Shown here one piece after another: positions 41,715 through 49,735 of a DNA stretch of 64,000 nucleotides. Source of the DNA: Paenibacillus cellulositrophicus (lineage in GTDB: Bacteria; Bacillota; Bacilli; Paenibacillales; Paenibacillaceae). Both the position numbers and the translations under genes were made by a program. The notes below the pieces were generated by a model. The model did no database searches and was not told the DNA's origin. It was given only the letters and a program-made list of their open reading frames with translations. Numbering within the stretch: position 1 is the first letter of the stretch; every line of letters starts with the position of its first letter. The DNA lies in the NCBI RefSeq assembly GCF_009363095.1, contig NZ_CP045295.1, positions 930,001 to 994,000 of the forward strand. The letters run 5' to 3'.

Positions 41715-42728
41715 TCATTCCTGGCACAGGTATCGTTCCAGCAGAGCTTCGACCGCTGTCCTGTTCCGTTCCAGCCGCGCGAGTTCGGCACCAATGGCCG
41801 GAATCTGCTCGCGCAGCACCTCGGGGCCGTCCGTACCTTCATCGTACCGGGTCATAAAATGCAGGAACACGTCCACGTTCCGCAGCTTCATCAGCACCGG
41901 GATCGCCCGGATTTCATCCGGGGCCAGTCGGACGCGGCTGCCGAAGCCGCGGCAAAACTGAACGGCCGCCTCCATGCCGGTATCGGGGTCGTCCCCCAGC
42001 AGCCCCGGAAGGATGACAGCGGGCTCCATCGCCCGTACGTCACGGGTGCAAAATTCAAAGTCGAGCAGCGCCGTGACCTGCTCAGGCTTGTCTGCATCCA
42101 CCAGCAAATTGGAAGTATTCAGGTCCCCATGCACAAGCTGCTGCGGCAGGCGCTCCAGCCCTTCAAGTTCGCGGATGACCTCCCTGTGAGCTTCCCCGAT
42201 CCTGCGAAGCGGGCCTTCCAATCCGCGGAAGGGCTCAGGCGGCGCGATGCAGAACTGCCCCACCCGCTCCGGGCTGCACCCCGGATACGAATGGGCCAGC
42301 TCATAGTATGGCCGGTAGGCGGGTGACGGAGCAACCACGAGCCGGCTGAGCGCATCGGAGAGGCTGCCCGCCGCCTCCCCGAAGGAATACGCGGCCCGAA
42401 AACCGGTGGATTCGGGACGGATGCCGTCAATGTATTTGAACAGGCAAGCATAACGCCCGCTCCCGTCATCCAGCTGGACGATCGTATCGCCCGTCAGGGC
42501 AGGTATGGGTACAGGGGTGCGGAAGTCCAGTTTGTCCCGGGCAAGCGATGCCAGCACGGCGTGCTCAAACCGGATTTTATCGATGTCCCGATGCGTTTCG
42601 TAAATTCGCAGGACGCCGCGCCCCTCCGCTCCTTCGATAAACCGGGTCGTATTGTTCCAGCCGCTTGCCCCCTGTGTAATCTCTCCTCTCCAGGAGGAAT
42701 GATATTGGTTTAATATCGATGTCAGCAT
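41715..42728 (-). CDS. Aminoglycoside phosphotransferase-fold kinase (APH family), second
   Basis: The 337-residue protein has the APH catalytic loop QLVHGDLNTSNLLVDADKP and the metal site ALLDFEFCTRDVRAMEPAV. The N-terminal lobe includes LRIYETHRDIDKIRFEHAVLASL. The substrate is unknown; homoserine-kinase-like and choline-kinase-like members are equally possible. The ATG at 42728 comes two bases after the stop of the SMI1-like gene, so the two are translationally coupled. Confidence 0.87.
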   Translation of the reverse strand: MLTSILNQYHSSWRGEITQGASGWNNTTRFIEGAEGRGVLRIYETHRDIDKIRFEHAVLASLARDKLDFRTPVPIPALTGDTIVQLDDGSGRYACLFKYIDGIRPESTGFRAAYSFGEAAGSLSDALSRLVVAPSPAYRPYYELAHSYPGCSPERVGQFCIAPPEPFRGLEGPLRRIGEAHREVIRELEGLERLPQQLVHGDLNTSNLLVDADKPEQVTALLDFEFCTRDVRAMEPAVILPGLLGDDPDTGMEAAVQFCRGFGSRVRLAPDEIRAIPVLMKLRNVDVFLHFMTRYDEGTDGPEVLREQIPAIGAELARLERNRTAVEALLERYLCQE

Positions 42729-42730
42729 GA

Positions 42731-43729
42731 TCAGTATTCGATTTCCTCCAATTGGGCCAGATTGCGGTTGGACTCACGCAGCAATGACGTGAACGAGTCG
42801 GCCGTGTAATACACGAAATCCGGATCATGGATGTAGCTGATGATCTGCCCGTACGTCCCCTCATCGCTCGGATCCAGGTCCAGCATCAGATACAGCGACC
42901 CTCCGGCCATGCTCGCGAACGGATACCACTGGCGGTGGAACAGGTAGGGCTTGAGTTCGCGATCCAGCTTGGCGATCTCCTCCGGTGAATAATATTTCTC
43001 CAGCAGTTCATCCCTCTCACAGAAATATCGCTTGACGTCCTCCATTTCGGCGAGGGACATAAGATAAAAAGGAGCCGCCTCTTCCGCGTCCTCACCCGGA
43101 TACAGGATATGAAAGGCATAGCCGCTTCCGTCTTTTTGTTCATAAAAGGCGCGAAAATCCTCCGGCAGAAGGATGCCGAATTTCTTCTCAAACTCATCCA
43201 GACACGAAGGTGCCGCCCCGCCATGATCCCTATATTGATCGTACAGACCGAGGATTTCCTCGTCCTGGATTTTGCCGGGGAGCAGTGCTTCCAGCTCCTC
43301 CTTCAGGGGAAGAACCCGGCTGCGCACGTATTCCCGGTAACCGTGGAACGCTTCCTCCCCGCCGCCATTTTCCAGCAGGATCATGACGGCATAGGATATC
43401 AGGTTCAGCCACGTTTCCATCGTTTCGATCTGTGCCTTCGAAAGCAGGCCGTTCGAACGCAGCATGCCTTCCGGCTCCAAAGCCCAGGCCCGGGCCAAAT
43501 GGTAGAGGCCCCACAGGCTGGATATCAGTTCCCGGTTCACCTGGTCCCGGCCCAGCTCGTCCGACAGCGCGCGCAGGGCGGCCATAACCTCATGCAAGTT
43601 CCCCTCGCGCAGCTCCCCACGGAAGGGCCTTAGGCTGCCCAGAAAGCCGTTTTCCATTTTACAATGCTCTATGCGGTCATGGGTAAAAGCATGGCATTTC
43701 AGCAGCAGCTGTGCATCTTCAATATTCAT
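42731..43729 (-). CDS. SMI1/KNR4 family protein with helical N-terminal extension
   Basis: The C-terminal half (about residues 165-330) has the SMI1/KNR4 (SUKH) pattern: LDEFEKKFGILLPEDFRAFYEQKDG, then YPFASMAGGSLYLMLDLDP and YIHDPDFVYYTADSFTSLL. The N-terminal 150 residues are helical and leucine-rich without a recognised motif. SUKH proteins are best known as immunity proteins to polymorphic toxins, though many are orphans. No toxin gene lies nearby; the partner here is a kinase-fold protein two bases downstream. Confidence 0.82.
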   Translation of the reverse strand: MNIEDAQLLLKCHAFTHDRIEHCKMENGFLGSLRPFRGELREGNLHEVMAALRALSDELGRDQVNRELISSLWGLYHLARAWALEPEGMLRSNGLLSKAQIETMETWLNLISYAVMILLENGGGEEAFHGYREYVRSRVLPLKEELEALLPGKIQDEEILGLYDQYRDHGGAAPSCLDEFEKKFGILLPEDFRAFYEQKDGSGYAFHILYPGEDAEEAAPFYLMSLAEMEDVKRYFCERDELLEKYYSPEEIAKLDRELKPYLFHRQWYPFASMAGGSLYLMLDLDPSDEGTYGQIISYIHDPDFVYYTADSFTSLLRESNRNLAQLEEIEY

Positions 43730-43768
43730 CGTCGTTCTCTCTCCTCTCCCAACACCGGCGATGTATAC

Positions 43769-46015
43769 TTACGCAGAAGCGTACTGTACGATCACGGCTT
43801 CCCTCGTCTCTTCATCATAAGCGATCCAAAGGTCATCGCCGACTTCCACGCCGTATACCGGCTCGATGGACTGCTCGATTCGGTACGAAATTCCGTTTCT
43901 TGTAACGGTAATGCGGGCAAATGGCCGTTCGCCGACGGTGCCATCAAACTGTACTGCCGTCACGTTGGCGCTGCCCTGCTTACCCCGAAGGAGGCGAAGC
44001 TCTTGTTCATACTCCGTCTTGTTCAACGACACCGGGATGACCGCACCTACCGCAACTGGCAGGCGAACCGGCACGAACTGGCTGTTAACCTTGCGTGACC
44101 TTTGATCGCCATGGGAAAGCAGCAGCTCGAACAGGATCAGCTGTCTGTTCACGATCTCCACAGGAACATGCTCGATCCGGATCACTTCGCCTTCCAGCGT
44201 AAGCTGGTCCGCCCCTTTCGGGTCACGTGTTCTGTTGTAATTGTACAGCCTGGTGATGCCGCCGATCTGCATGAGATCCGCCTTATCCCCGGTCCGGTAG
44301 GCAAAGCCGTTTGCCTGCACTACCGGGATGGCATAGGTTTGTCCGCCGGTATCGAAATGAAGCAATAGCGCTTCACCGCGGCCTGCCTTGCCATAGCTGT
44401 CGATCCGCGTCAGGACGGCGTCCCGGATGACCTCGGGCGCGGTTTGCGGCAGATCGTCACCCGTCACGAATACTGCGCGATTTTTCTTGCGGTTGTAGCT
44501 GATCAGCACGGGATCGCCCACGCGCGGGGCATGAAGGTATGAAGCCACTTTCTTAATGCTCGTTTCCTTCATCATTCCTTCATCCTCGAAACGGATGTCA
44601 AAGCGGATCATCGGTTGTTCGTTTACGTAGGTCCCGGTCTCTTGCAGACGGGTTACCGTCCCCTGCACAATCGTTCCTTTGGCCGTAAACTTCTTCTGTC
44701 TGGCTGTCATGATCCGGATCAGCAGTCCGAGACCGCCAAACAGCACCAGCGGGATCAGCAGCCAAATCGCCCAGTTGATGACAAGCGCATTGCCGCGCTT
44801 CAGATAATGGGCGAAGCTTGTCCATGAGATCCGGTCGGCGCCTTCGGCAATCTGCCAGGGTTGCAGCGATTCACCGGTCATGCGGGTGAGAATGCCCCCT
44901 TTGACGTTCAGCCAGCCGGCCGACTTTTCTGCTTCGGTAAAGTACAGCGTCGCATCTCCGGTTTCCTTGTAAAAGGACAGCGTGCCGCTGCTTACATCTC
45001 CCGGTTCCAGGCTAGACAATGGCTGGGACAAGTCTATAAACGACCGGGTCTGCCGGTCGTAGAGATATCCGGTGACTTGGCCTTTCCGTTCGTCCTTTGC
45101 CGTCGAGCCGAAGATGAGCGTCTCGCGGTCGTTCAGCGGAAAGACGGCAGCCTGATATACCGGAGCAGGGGTCTTAACGACACTCCCCCAATCCCCCTTG
45201 ACCGCATCGTAGGTCCGTACCTGCTTTGGTTCACCGGATTCGGTCCTCCACAGCCGGGCAGGATCCACACCGGCAAGTGCGGCAAACTGCTGCTCCGCTA
45301 GATCCTCTGCATCAAAGCCAGATCCTCCCTCCGGAATGATCCGCATGGCTGCTTTGTGCTGTGCATTCAATAGGCCGCTGACGTATGCGGTGCTGCCATC
45401 TTTCAGATCCAGTTCATAGAGGGGGACGGCGCGGCTGCCGTTAAAACTGCCCATGACTTCGGACATTAACGTCGGCCTTGCGGGCAGTCCCGTGTCTTCG
45501 TTGAGATATGCCGTTTGGAATAGTCCGTCCTTCACCTCGCCGACGACGAAGGTGTCATTTGCCGTTTCCCCTCCGACCAGCATGCGGCCATTCCAATGAT
45601 GAACGGCCGATGTTAAAAAGCCGTCAAATTCCAGCGTACCTTTAACAAGCTCCTCCACATGGCCGCCGGGGCCAATGACGTTCAACTGCAGCCCCGAACT
45701 GTCATCCGTCGTAGCGATCACAAGATTTCCTTTCTGATAGGTGCCTACAAACTGATTATGTATGTTGGAGCGCAAATGGATCGTGGTTACTTCCTCATGC
45801 GTCGCCGCATCGTAAAGAATGGCATCCATACCGTCAGAGCCATCCGTCAGGCTGATGACCTTGCTTCCCCCATCCAGGTAAAACAAACCCTCCACCGTCT
45901 GCAGACGGTCCTCAACACGGGCTATGTCCTGCTTGTAATCGTTCCAAACCGCGAAGCTTAAAATGACCGTAGGCACAAAAAATACGAGATTCAGCAGGTT
46001 GATCCTTTTCTTCAT
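43769..46015 (-). CDS. Large membrane protein: N-terminal anchor, extracellular propeller-like part, second helix, cytoplasmic domains
   Basis: The 748-residue protein starts at ATG 46015 after GGGGAGG. It has a first membrane helix (INLLNLVFFVPTVILSFAVW, residues about 5-24). Some 380 residues rich in strands and Gly/Asp turns look like a propeller (YLDGGSKVISLTDGSDG, VGGETANDTFVVGEV). A second helix lies at about 405-428 (INWAIWLLIPLVLFGGLGLL). The inner C-terminal part contains a DUF3592-like stretch (TVTRLQETGTYVNEQPMIRF, VGDPVLISYNRKKNRAVF). I cannot name the function; sensing outside and responding inside is one possibility. It is a single-gene unit. Confidence 0.75.
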   Translation of the reverse strand: MKKRINLLNLVFFVPTVILSFAVWNDYKQDIARVEDRLQTVEGLFYLDGGSKVISLTDGSDGMDAILYDAATHEEVTTIHLRSNIHNQFVGTYQKGNLVIATTDDSSGLQLNVIGPGGHVEELVKGTLEFDGFLTSAVHHWNGRMLVGGETANDTFVVGEVKDGLFQTAYLNEDTGLPARPTLMSEVMGSFNGSRAVPLYELDLKDGSTAYVSGLLNAQHKAAMRIIPEGGSGFDAEDLAEQQFAALAGVDPARLWRTESGEPKQVRTYDAVKGDWGSVVKTPAPVYQAAVFPLNDRETLIFGSTAKDERKGQVTGYLYDRQTRSFIDLSQPLSSLEPGDVSSGTLSFYKETGDATLYFTEAEKSAGWLNVKGGILTRMTGESLQPWQIAEGADRISWTSFAHYLKRGNALVINWAIWLLIPLVLFGGLGLLIRIMTARQKKFTAKGTIVQGTVTRLQETGTYVNEQPMIRFDIRFEDEGMMKETSIKKVASYLHAPRVGDPVLISYNRKKNRAVFVTGDDLPQTAPEVIRDAVLTRIDSYGKAGRGEALLLHFDTGGQTYAIPVVQANGFAYRTGDKADLMQIGGITRLYNYNRTRDPKGADQLTLEGEVIRIEHVPVEIVNRQLILFELLLSHGDQRSRKVNSQFVPVRLPVAVGAVIPVSLNKTEYEQELRLLRGKQGSANVTAVQFDGTVGERPFARITVTRNGISYRIEQSIEPVYGVEVGDDLWIAYDEETREAVIVQYASA

Positions 46016-46197
46016 CGATTCCTCCCCTTCATCCATTCCCTATGAATTTATCATAGACGCGGCCGCGAATGCCAGGTAATGACAATATTTTTACCTCCCT
46101 ACCAGACAATTTCCGGCTTCTTTTGCAGCTGTCCGAAGCATTCTTCTTGTTATACGAATTGCGGAAAGAAAATGTTGATTTTTTTTGTCGATAACCC

Positions 46198-46225
46198 TTT
46201 ACAGACTTTTACATTTTCTGATAAT
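46198..46225 (+). promoter_or_regulatory. Promoter before the NHGANY peptide gene
   Basis: TTTACA and GATAAT with a 16-base spacer (TGATAATATT context) lie 85 bases before the start codon. The sequence around it is AT-rich. Confidence 0.6.
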
Positions 46226-46309
46226 ATTGTCGTAGACAAGCTAATCAGAGGTTTGCAGATTTGACTACACCGTTGTCTAAAAAAATTACCTATGGGAGTG
46301 AATTAAAAG

Positions 46310-46513
46310 ATGAAAAAAACGATTCTCTCGACAGTAATCTTGCTTGGACTTCTTAGCGGACTCTTAGCGGCGGTGGCTTCGGCGGACGCAATCAAGCCGT
46401 TCAATCACGGTGCAAACTACGGCACACAGGATGCAATCAAGCCGTTTAATCACGGCGCTAATTACGACACGAAGGACGCAATCAAGCCGTTTAATCACGG
46501 CGCAAACTACTAA
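46310..46513 (+). CDS. Secreted pre-peptide with three NHGANY repeats (orphan signal peptide gene)
   Basis: The 67-residue product has a classic signal peptide (MKKTILSTVILLGLLSGLLA, cleavage expected after VASA, residue 25). The rest consists almost wholly of three copies of DAIKPFNHGANY, starting at residues 26, 41 and 56 and separated by GTQ and DTK. The third copy ends exactly at the stop codon. Cleavage would release identical short peptides ending in NHGANY, as in multi-copy pheromone precursors. The same hexapeptide occurs three times in the pre-peptide at 62137-62295. There is a GGGAGTGAA ribosome site, a separate promoter and a strong terminator. No receptor gene is adjacent. The signalling role is inferred. 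Confidence 0.85.
   Translation: MKKTILSTVILLGLLSGLLAAVASADAIKPFNHGANYGTQDAIKPFNHGANYDTKDAIKPFNHGANY
46385..46510 (+). repeat. In-frame tandem repeat, three 36-base units at 45-base spacing
   Basis: Units begin at 46385, 46430 and 46475 and encode the identical 12 residues. Differences between units are nearly all at third codon positions (for example GGTGCA, GGCGCT and GGCGCA for Gly-Ala), which indicates selection on the peptide rather than very recent duplication. Confidence 0.9.
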
Positions 46514-46553
46514 GTCTTACTTTCATAATTGGTGGTCATACTTAGATAAAGAG

Positions 46554-46597
46554 AAACGGCTCATGAACGGATATTCCATCCGCCATGAGCCGTTTTT
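46554..46597 (+). terminator. Terminator after the NHGANY peptide gene
   Basis: AAACGGCTCATG pairs with CATGAGCCGTTT, with an inner GGAT/ATCC stem, and TTTTT follows. Confidence 0.9.
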
Positions 46598-46626
46598 CTT
46601 TTGGTTCCCTCTCATCCCCTGCAGCT

Positions 46627-47160
46627 TTACTTGAACCGCTTCGGACCGAGCTCGATCTGCCGGATGATCTCCGCCGCGATTTTCGGTTCCGGAGCGAAGT
46701 CCCGCTCCCAATGGTCCGGCTTGATCACTTTGCCCACTTCGTTATAATGCGGCTTTCCGTCCGGAAAGAGCTTGCCCATGTTGGCGTTATGGACATGCTC
46801 AAAAATCTTGTCCGGCTCCACGCCCGCTTCGACGAATCCGCCGTTGGCAAAGTAGAGAATGTCGGTGAACGCATCGATCTGGCCGATCAGCTTGTCCTCC
46901 GGATAGGCTTTTTGCTGCTGCTTGCGGTATGTATCCTGCGCCCGTTCCATCAGTTCGGCGAAAAATGCCTGGAACCTGTCGTCATTGCCGGCGGTGGCAT
47001 GCAGCAGTTCAATCACTTCCTCCATAATAAAGGCGGCGCGGTTCATCGCCAGCTTGTCGTTCAAAGCCTGCGGCTCTTCCGGAGCGGGGCAGTCAAAGCC
47101 CAAATGAAACTCGCGGACCTGCTGAAATTGGGTTTTTCCCAACGTTTTGGATTCCGTCAT
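46627..47160 (-). CDS. NTP pyrophosphohydrolase-like protein (PRA-PH/MazG-like fold)
   Basis: The 177-residue helical protein has the metal-binding pattern of all-alpha NTP pyrophosphohydrolases: MEEVIELLHA at about residue 45, then DKLIGQIDAFTDILYFANGGFVEAGVE around residues 85-110. The central part resembles the HisE-like phosphoribosyl-ATP pyrophosphohydrolase family. It probably clears non-canonical nucleotides, but the substrate is unknown. AAAGGAG precedes the ATG. The gene is alone and convergent with the peptide gene upstream. Confidence 0.85.
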   Translation of the reverse strand: MTESKTLGKTQFQQVREFHLGFDCPAPEEPQALNDKLAMNRAAFIMEEVIELLHATAGNDDRFQAFFAELMERAQDTYRKQQQKAYPEDKLIGQIDAFTDILYFANGGFVEAGVEPDKIFEHVHNANMGKLFPDGKPHYNEVGKVIKPDHWERDFAPEPKIAAEIIRQIELGPKRFK

Positions 47161-47316
47161 GTTAATTTCTGTGGCTCCTTTATCGGTGTAATCTCTAGTA
47201 TTATAGCAAATTTATCGGCACAGCATTTTGGTAGAAAATAGATTTGTGCCGTTTCCGATAAAGAACGCCGCGAATATCATAGGTTCAGTCCTGGTCATAG
47301 AAAGGGGGAATTGACC

Positions 47317-47931
47317 ATGACCATGGTTAAGTCCTTCGATGCCATATTCAGTCTTGGCAGCAGCTGCCAGGTCGCCTCCCAGCTGCGGAGGAACGGGCTG
47401 CGCACGGCAGCAGGTCCTTTCGACTGGTTCAACTTCGCCTCAACCCCGGGCTTCTGCCAGGTGCTTGAATCGCGATTTGAACGGTTTATGCTGCTGCCGA
47501 ATCTGGAGGTCTACAGCCATTCGGTCAACTGCCACTATGTACGGGATAAGGCCAGCACCTGCCTGTCCTTTCACGATTTTAAATACGATCCAAAGTTGCC
47601 CCCGCTCTTCGATTATCCTGAATTCCGCGACAGGCTGGAACGCCGGATCGGACGCTTCAACCGCTGCCTCTCATCCGTCCAAGACGTGCTGCTGATCCGG
47701 ACGGTCAAGCATACCGAAGATGCCTTCCGCATATTCGAGACGATCGAGAACAGCTACACGAATCCACATCTCCGTTATTTATTTGTATTGCACAGCAGTG
47801 ATCCGGATACGGACGAGATCGATTCGGGCCACCCGCGGATCCGCTTCGTTCGGATGCCCGCCGGAGCGACCTGGGAAGGGGATGCCGAAGCTTGGAAAAA
47901 GGTGCTTGCTCCCTATTCGATCCGCAGCTGA
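47317..47931 (+). CDS. DUF1796 family putative papain-like cysteine peptidase
   Basis: The 204-residue protein starts MTMVKSFDAIFSLGSSCQVAS after AAAGGGGGAATTG. It has GPFDWFNFAS, the YSHSVNCHYVRDK and FHDFKYDP blocks, and IRTVKHTEDAF. The Cys in SLGSSCQVA and a later histidine (FHDF) are the candidate catalytic pair of the DUF1796 family. The substrate is unknown; related proteins are common in Bacilli and often stand alone, as here. It converges with the DinB gene, 17 bases away. Confidence 0.8.
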   Translation: MTMVKSFDAIFSLGSSCQVASQLRRNGLRTAAGPFDWFNFASTPGFCQVLESRFERFMLLPNLEVYSHSVNCHYVRDKASTCLSFHDFKYDPKLPPLFDYPEFRDRLERRIGRFNRCLSSVQDVLLIRTVKHTEDAFRIFETIENSYTNPHLRYLFVLHSSDPDTDEIDSGHPRIRFVRMPAGATWEGDAEAWKKVLAPYSIRS

Positions 47932-47948
47932 CCCGGCATTCATCCTTT

Positions 47949-48464
47949 TTAAATTTCCCTGGGATGCTCTGGCAGCCGTTCTTCCAGCTCTGCTTGCTGC
48001 CGCAAATGGTGGCGGAAGTGCATGCCGATCAGCCGGTACCATTCCTGCGCATTCAGCCAGCCGAAGCCGCCGTGCCGGACTTTGCCGTCCGGATGAACCT
48101 CCTCCAATTTCGGCTCCCACTCCCTCATTCTTGCTATCACCTTCGCCAGCCCCTCGTCCAGTTCTGCGCCGCTTAGCGCGTTATTCGGACTGGCGGCCTG
48201 CGCTCCTTCCAGCTTGATCTTGACCGGCGGAAAGCCGCCGCGCCGGAACATGTCTTCTCCAGCCGGCGTTTTGCCCAGCGGCTGCTCCTCCGTACTCTCT
48301 GCACAAATTTGGACAAAGTCCATGTACTCCATGGCAACGGCGATCAGATGATCGTACATCTGGCCGATCGACCAGATCTCCGGTCCGGGAATGTACCGCA
48401 GCTGCCAGGCGGAATACTTTTGCAAAGCAAGGCGGTATCGTTCAATCCACTCGAAGTCATCCAT
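47949..48464 (-). CDS. DinB family four-helix protein
   Basis: The 171-residue protein has the DinB/YfiT-like pattern: IPGPEIWSIGQMYDHLIAVAMEYM (first metal-ligand His in YDHL), and LNAQEWYRLIGMHFRHHLRQQAEL near the C terminus with the His-x-x-x-His cluster. Such proteins bind a divalent metal with three histidines and include thiol-dependent transferases (bacillithiol in Firmicutes). The ATG at 48464 has GAGGTG about ten bases upstream. It is a single-gene unit. Confidence 0.85.
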   Translation of the reverse strand: MDDFEWIERYRLALQKYSAWQLRYIPGPEIWSIGQMYDHLIAVAMEYMDFVQICAESTEEQPLGKTPAGEDMFRRGGFPPVKIKLEGAQAASPNNALSGAELDEGLAKVIARMREWEPKLEEVHPDGKVRHGGFGWLNAQEWYRLIGMHFRHHLRQQAELEERLPEHPREI

Positions 48465-48692
48465 ATTTAATGCGCACCTCATTCCGATTTTCCTATGCAT
48501 TATACGCCCCTCTGTGCCTACCTATTTCTTCCGTATTACTGAAATATCCTGCTTCTGCGGATTGTTCAGGTGTCCGTCGTGATGGTTCGTACTGGCATGG
48601 AGCCCGTACTGCAATGGAGCCCGGCCGGCATGACGATTCATATCCAAGCGACGGTATGAGAAATTTATCCTTATCTTAAGGCTTACAGCGAA

Positions 48693-48740
48693 AAAACCTC
48701 CTTTATCATGCCGGCATATGCCGCAAGGAAAGGAGGTTTT
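48693..48740 (-). terminator. Terminator at the end of the cell-wall sugar operon
   Basis: AAAACCTCCTTT pairs with AAAGGAGGTTTT around a loop with a small inner stem (TGCCGGCA). T-runs flank it on both strands. It lies 53 bases past the MurK-like stop. Confidence 0.85.
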
Positions 48741-48792
48741 GCTATTGGCCGCCAGTTGGCGGTCGACTTCAGTTCACCGTTTGGTCATGCGG

Positions 48793-49713
48793 CTATTTTG
48801 CTTCCCGCAGACGATTCAGCGCCATCAGCACCGCGCCGTTGGCCGCGTCTTTTTTGGGCGTGATGCAGGTGATTTCCGGATAGCGTTCCTGCAGCCGCTC
48901 CAGAAAAGCGTCCCGGGTATACACGTTATTAAGCAGCACGCTTCCGGCCATGGCCAGTGCCCCTGTCTGCAGCGCCAGCTTCTCGGCAACAGGCCCTACC
49001 AGCTCGGCGAGCAAAGCCGCGCTGCGCTGCGCAATGCCCAGAGCAGCAGGGTCGCCGAGCTCGCATGCCTGAGTCAGCAGCGGCGCCAACGCGGCGATGT
49101 CCTTTTTGCTCCGGGCCGGATCGTACACGTAGCCGATGATGTCGCGTACCGATTTCAGGCCCAGCTTGCCGTAGACCAGGTCCGTAATGACCGTTTTCGG
49201 CAGCCGGCCGTCATGGGCCCGGACCAGAACGGACAGCAGATCCCGGCCGATCGCGTACCCGCTGCCCTCATCATCGATCAGGTGACCGCAACCTCCGGTG
49301 CGATGGGTCTCGCCGCGTTCGTTGCGGCCGTAACAGATCGACCCCGTGCCCGCGATCAGGATCATGCCGTACTCGCTTTCATGCGCGCCGCTCAATGCCG
49401 TTTCCTGATCGCCGGTAATCAGAAGGCCGCCCGCATAGCCGCTTTCCCTGACCCTGGCGGTCAGGCGGGCGCTCACGGCGGGATTGCTGACCCCCGCGGC
49501 ACCGATGCACAGATAGGCGCAGCGTTCCAGCCCGCCGGCGGCCTCGCCGATCCGCCCCAGCATGTCGCGCAGGCTGGCTTCGATGCTGGCCTCGTCCTGC
49601 CCGTTGTAATTGATGCCGCCGGATTCGAAGGCGGCGATTACTTCGCCGCTCTCATCGGCGACGGCGACCGCCGTTTTCGTTCCGCCGCCATCCAGCCCGG
49701 CTACGTACCGCAT
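48793..49713 (-). CDS. BadF/BadG-type sugar kinase, probably N-acetylmuramate/N-acetylglucosamine kinase (MurK-like)
   Basis: The 306-residue protein is an ASKHA-fold kinase: phosphate-1 loop GLDGGGTKTAVAVAD, phosphate-2 LIAGTGSICYGRN, and IDDEGSGYAIGRDLL. This is the BadF/BadG/BcrA group that contains eukaryotic GlcNAc kinase and clostridial MurK. Next to namZ, anmK and murQ, the likely job is phosphorylation of MurNAc (and perhaps GlcNAc) released by NamZ, giving the 6-phosphate that MurQ uses. The specificity is inferred from context. I prefer the ATG at 49713, seven bases from AAGGAAGG, over the one two codons earlier. It is the last gene of the operon. Confidence 0.88.
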   Translation of the reverse strand: MRYVAGLDGGGTKTAVAVADESGEVIAAFESGGINYNGQDEASIEASLRDMLGRIGEAAGGLERCAYLCIGAAGVSNPAVSARLTARVRESGYAGGLLITGDQETALSGAHESEYGMILIAGTGSICYGRNERGETHRTGGCGHLIDDEGSGYAIGRDLLSVLVRAHDGRLPKTVITDLVYGKLGLKSVRDIIGYVYDPARSKKDIAALAPLLTQACELGDPAALGIAQRSAALLAELVGPVAEKLALQTGALAMAGSVLLNNVYTRDAFLERLQERYPEITCITPKKDAANGAVLMALNRLREAK

Positions 49714-49735
49714 CGTCATCCCTTCCTTCGTCTGT

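Noticed and set aside
46079..46264. Open frame of 61 codons before the NHGANY peptide gene
   Set aside because: No ribosome site; it spans the promoter of the peptide gene and has biased AT-rich composition.
46385..46510. CRISPR-like or minisatellite repeat
   Set aside because: The units are in frame, differ mainly at silent positions and end at a stop codon behind a signal peptide, so they are coding repeats.
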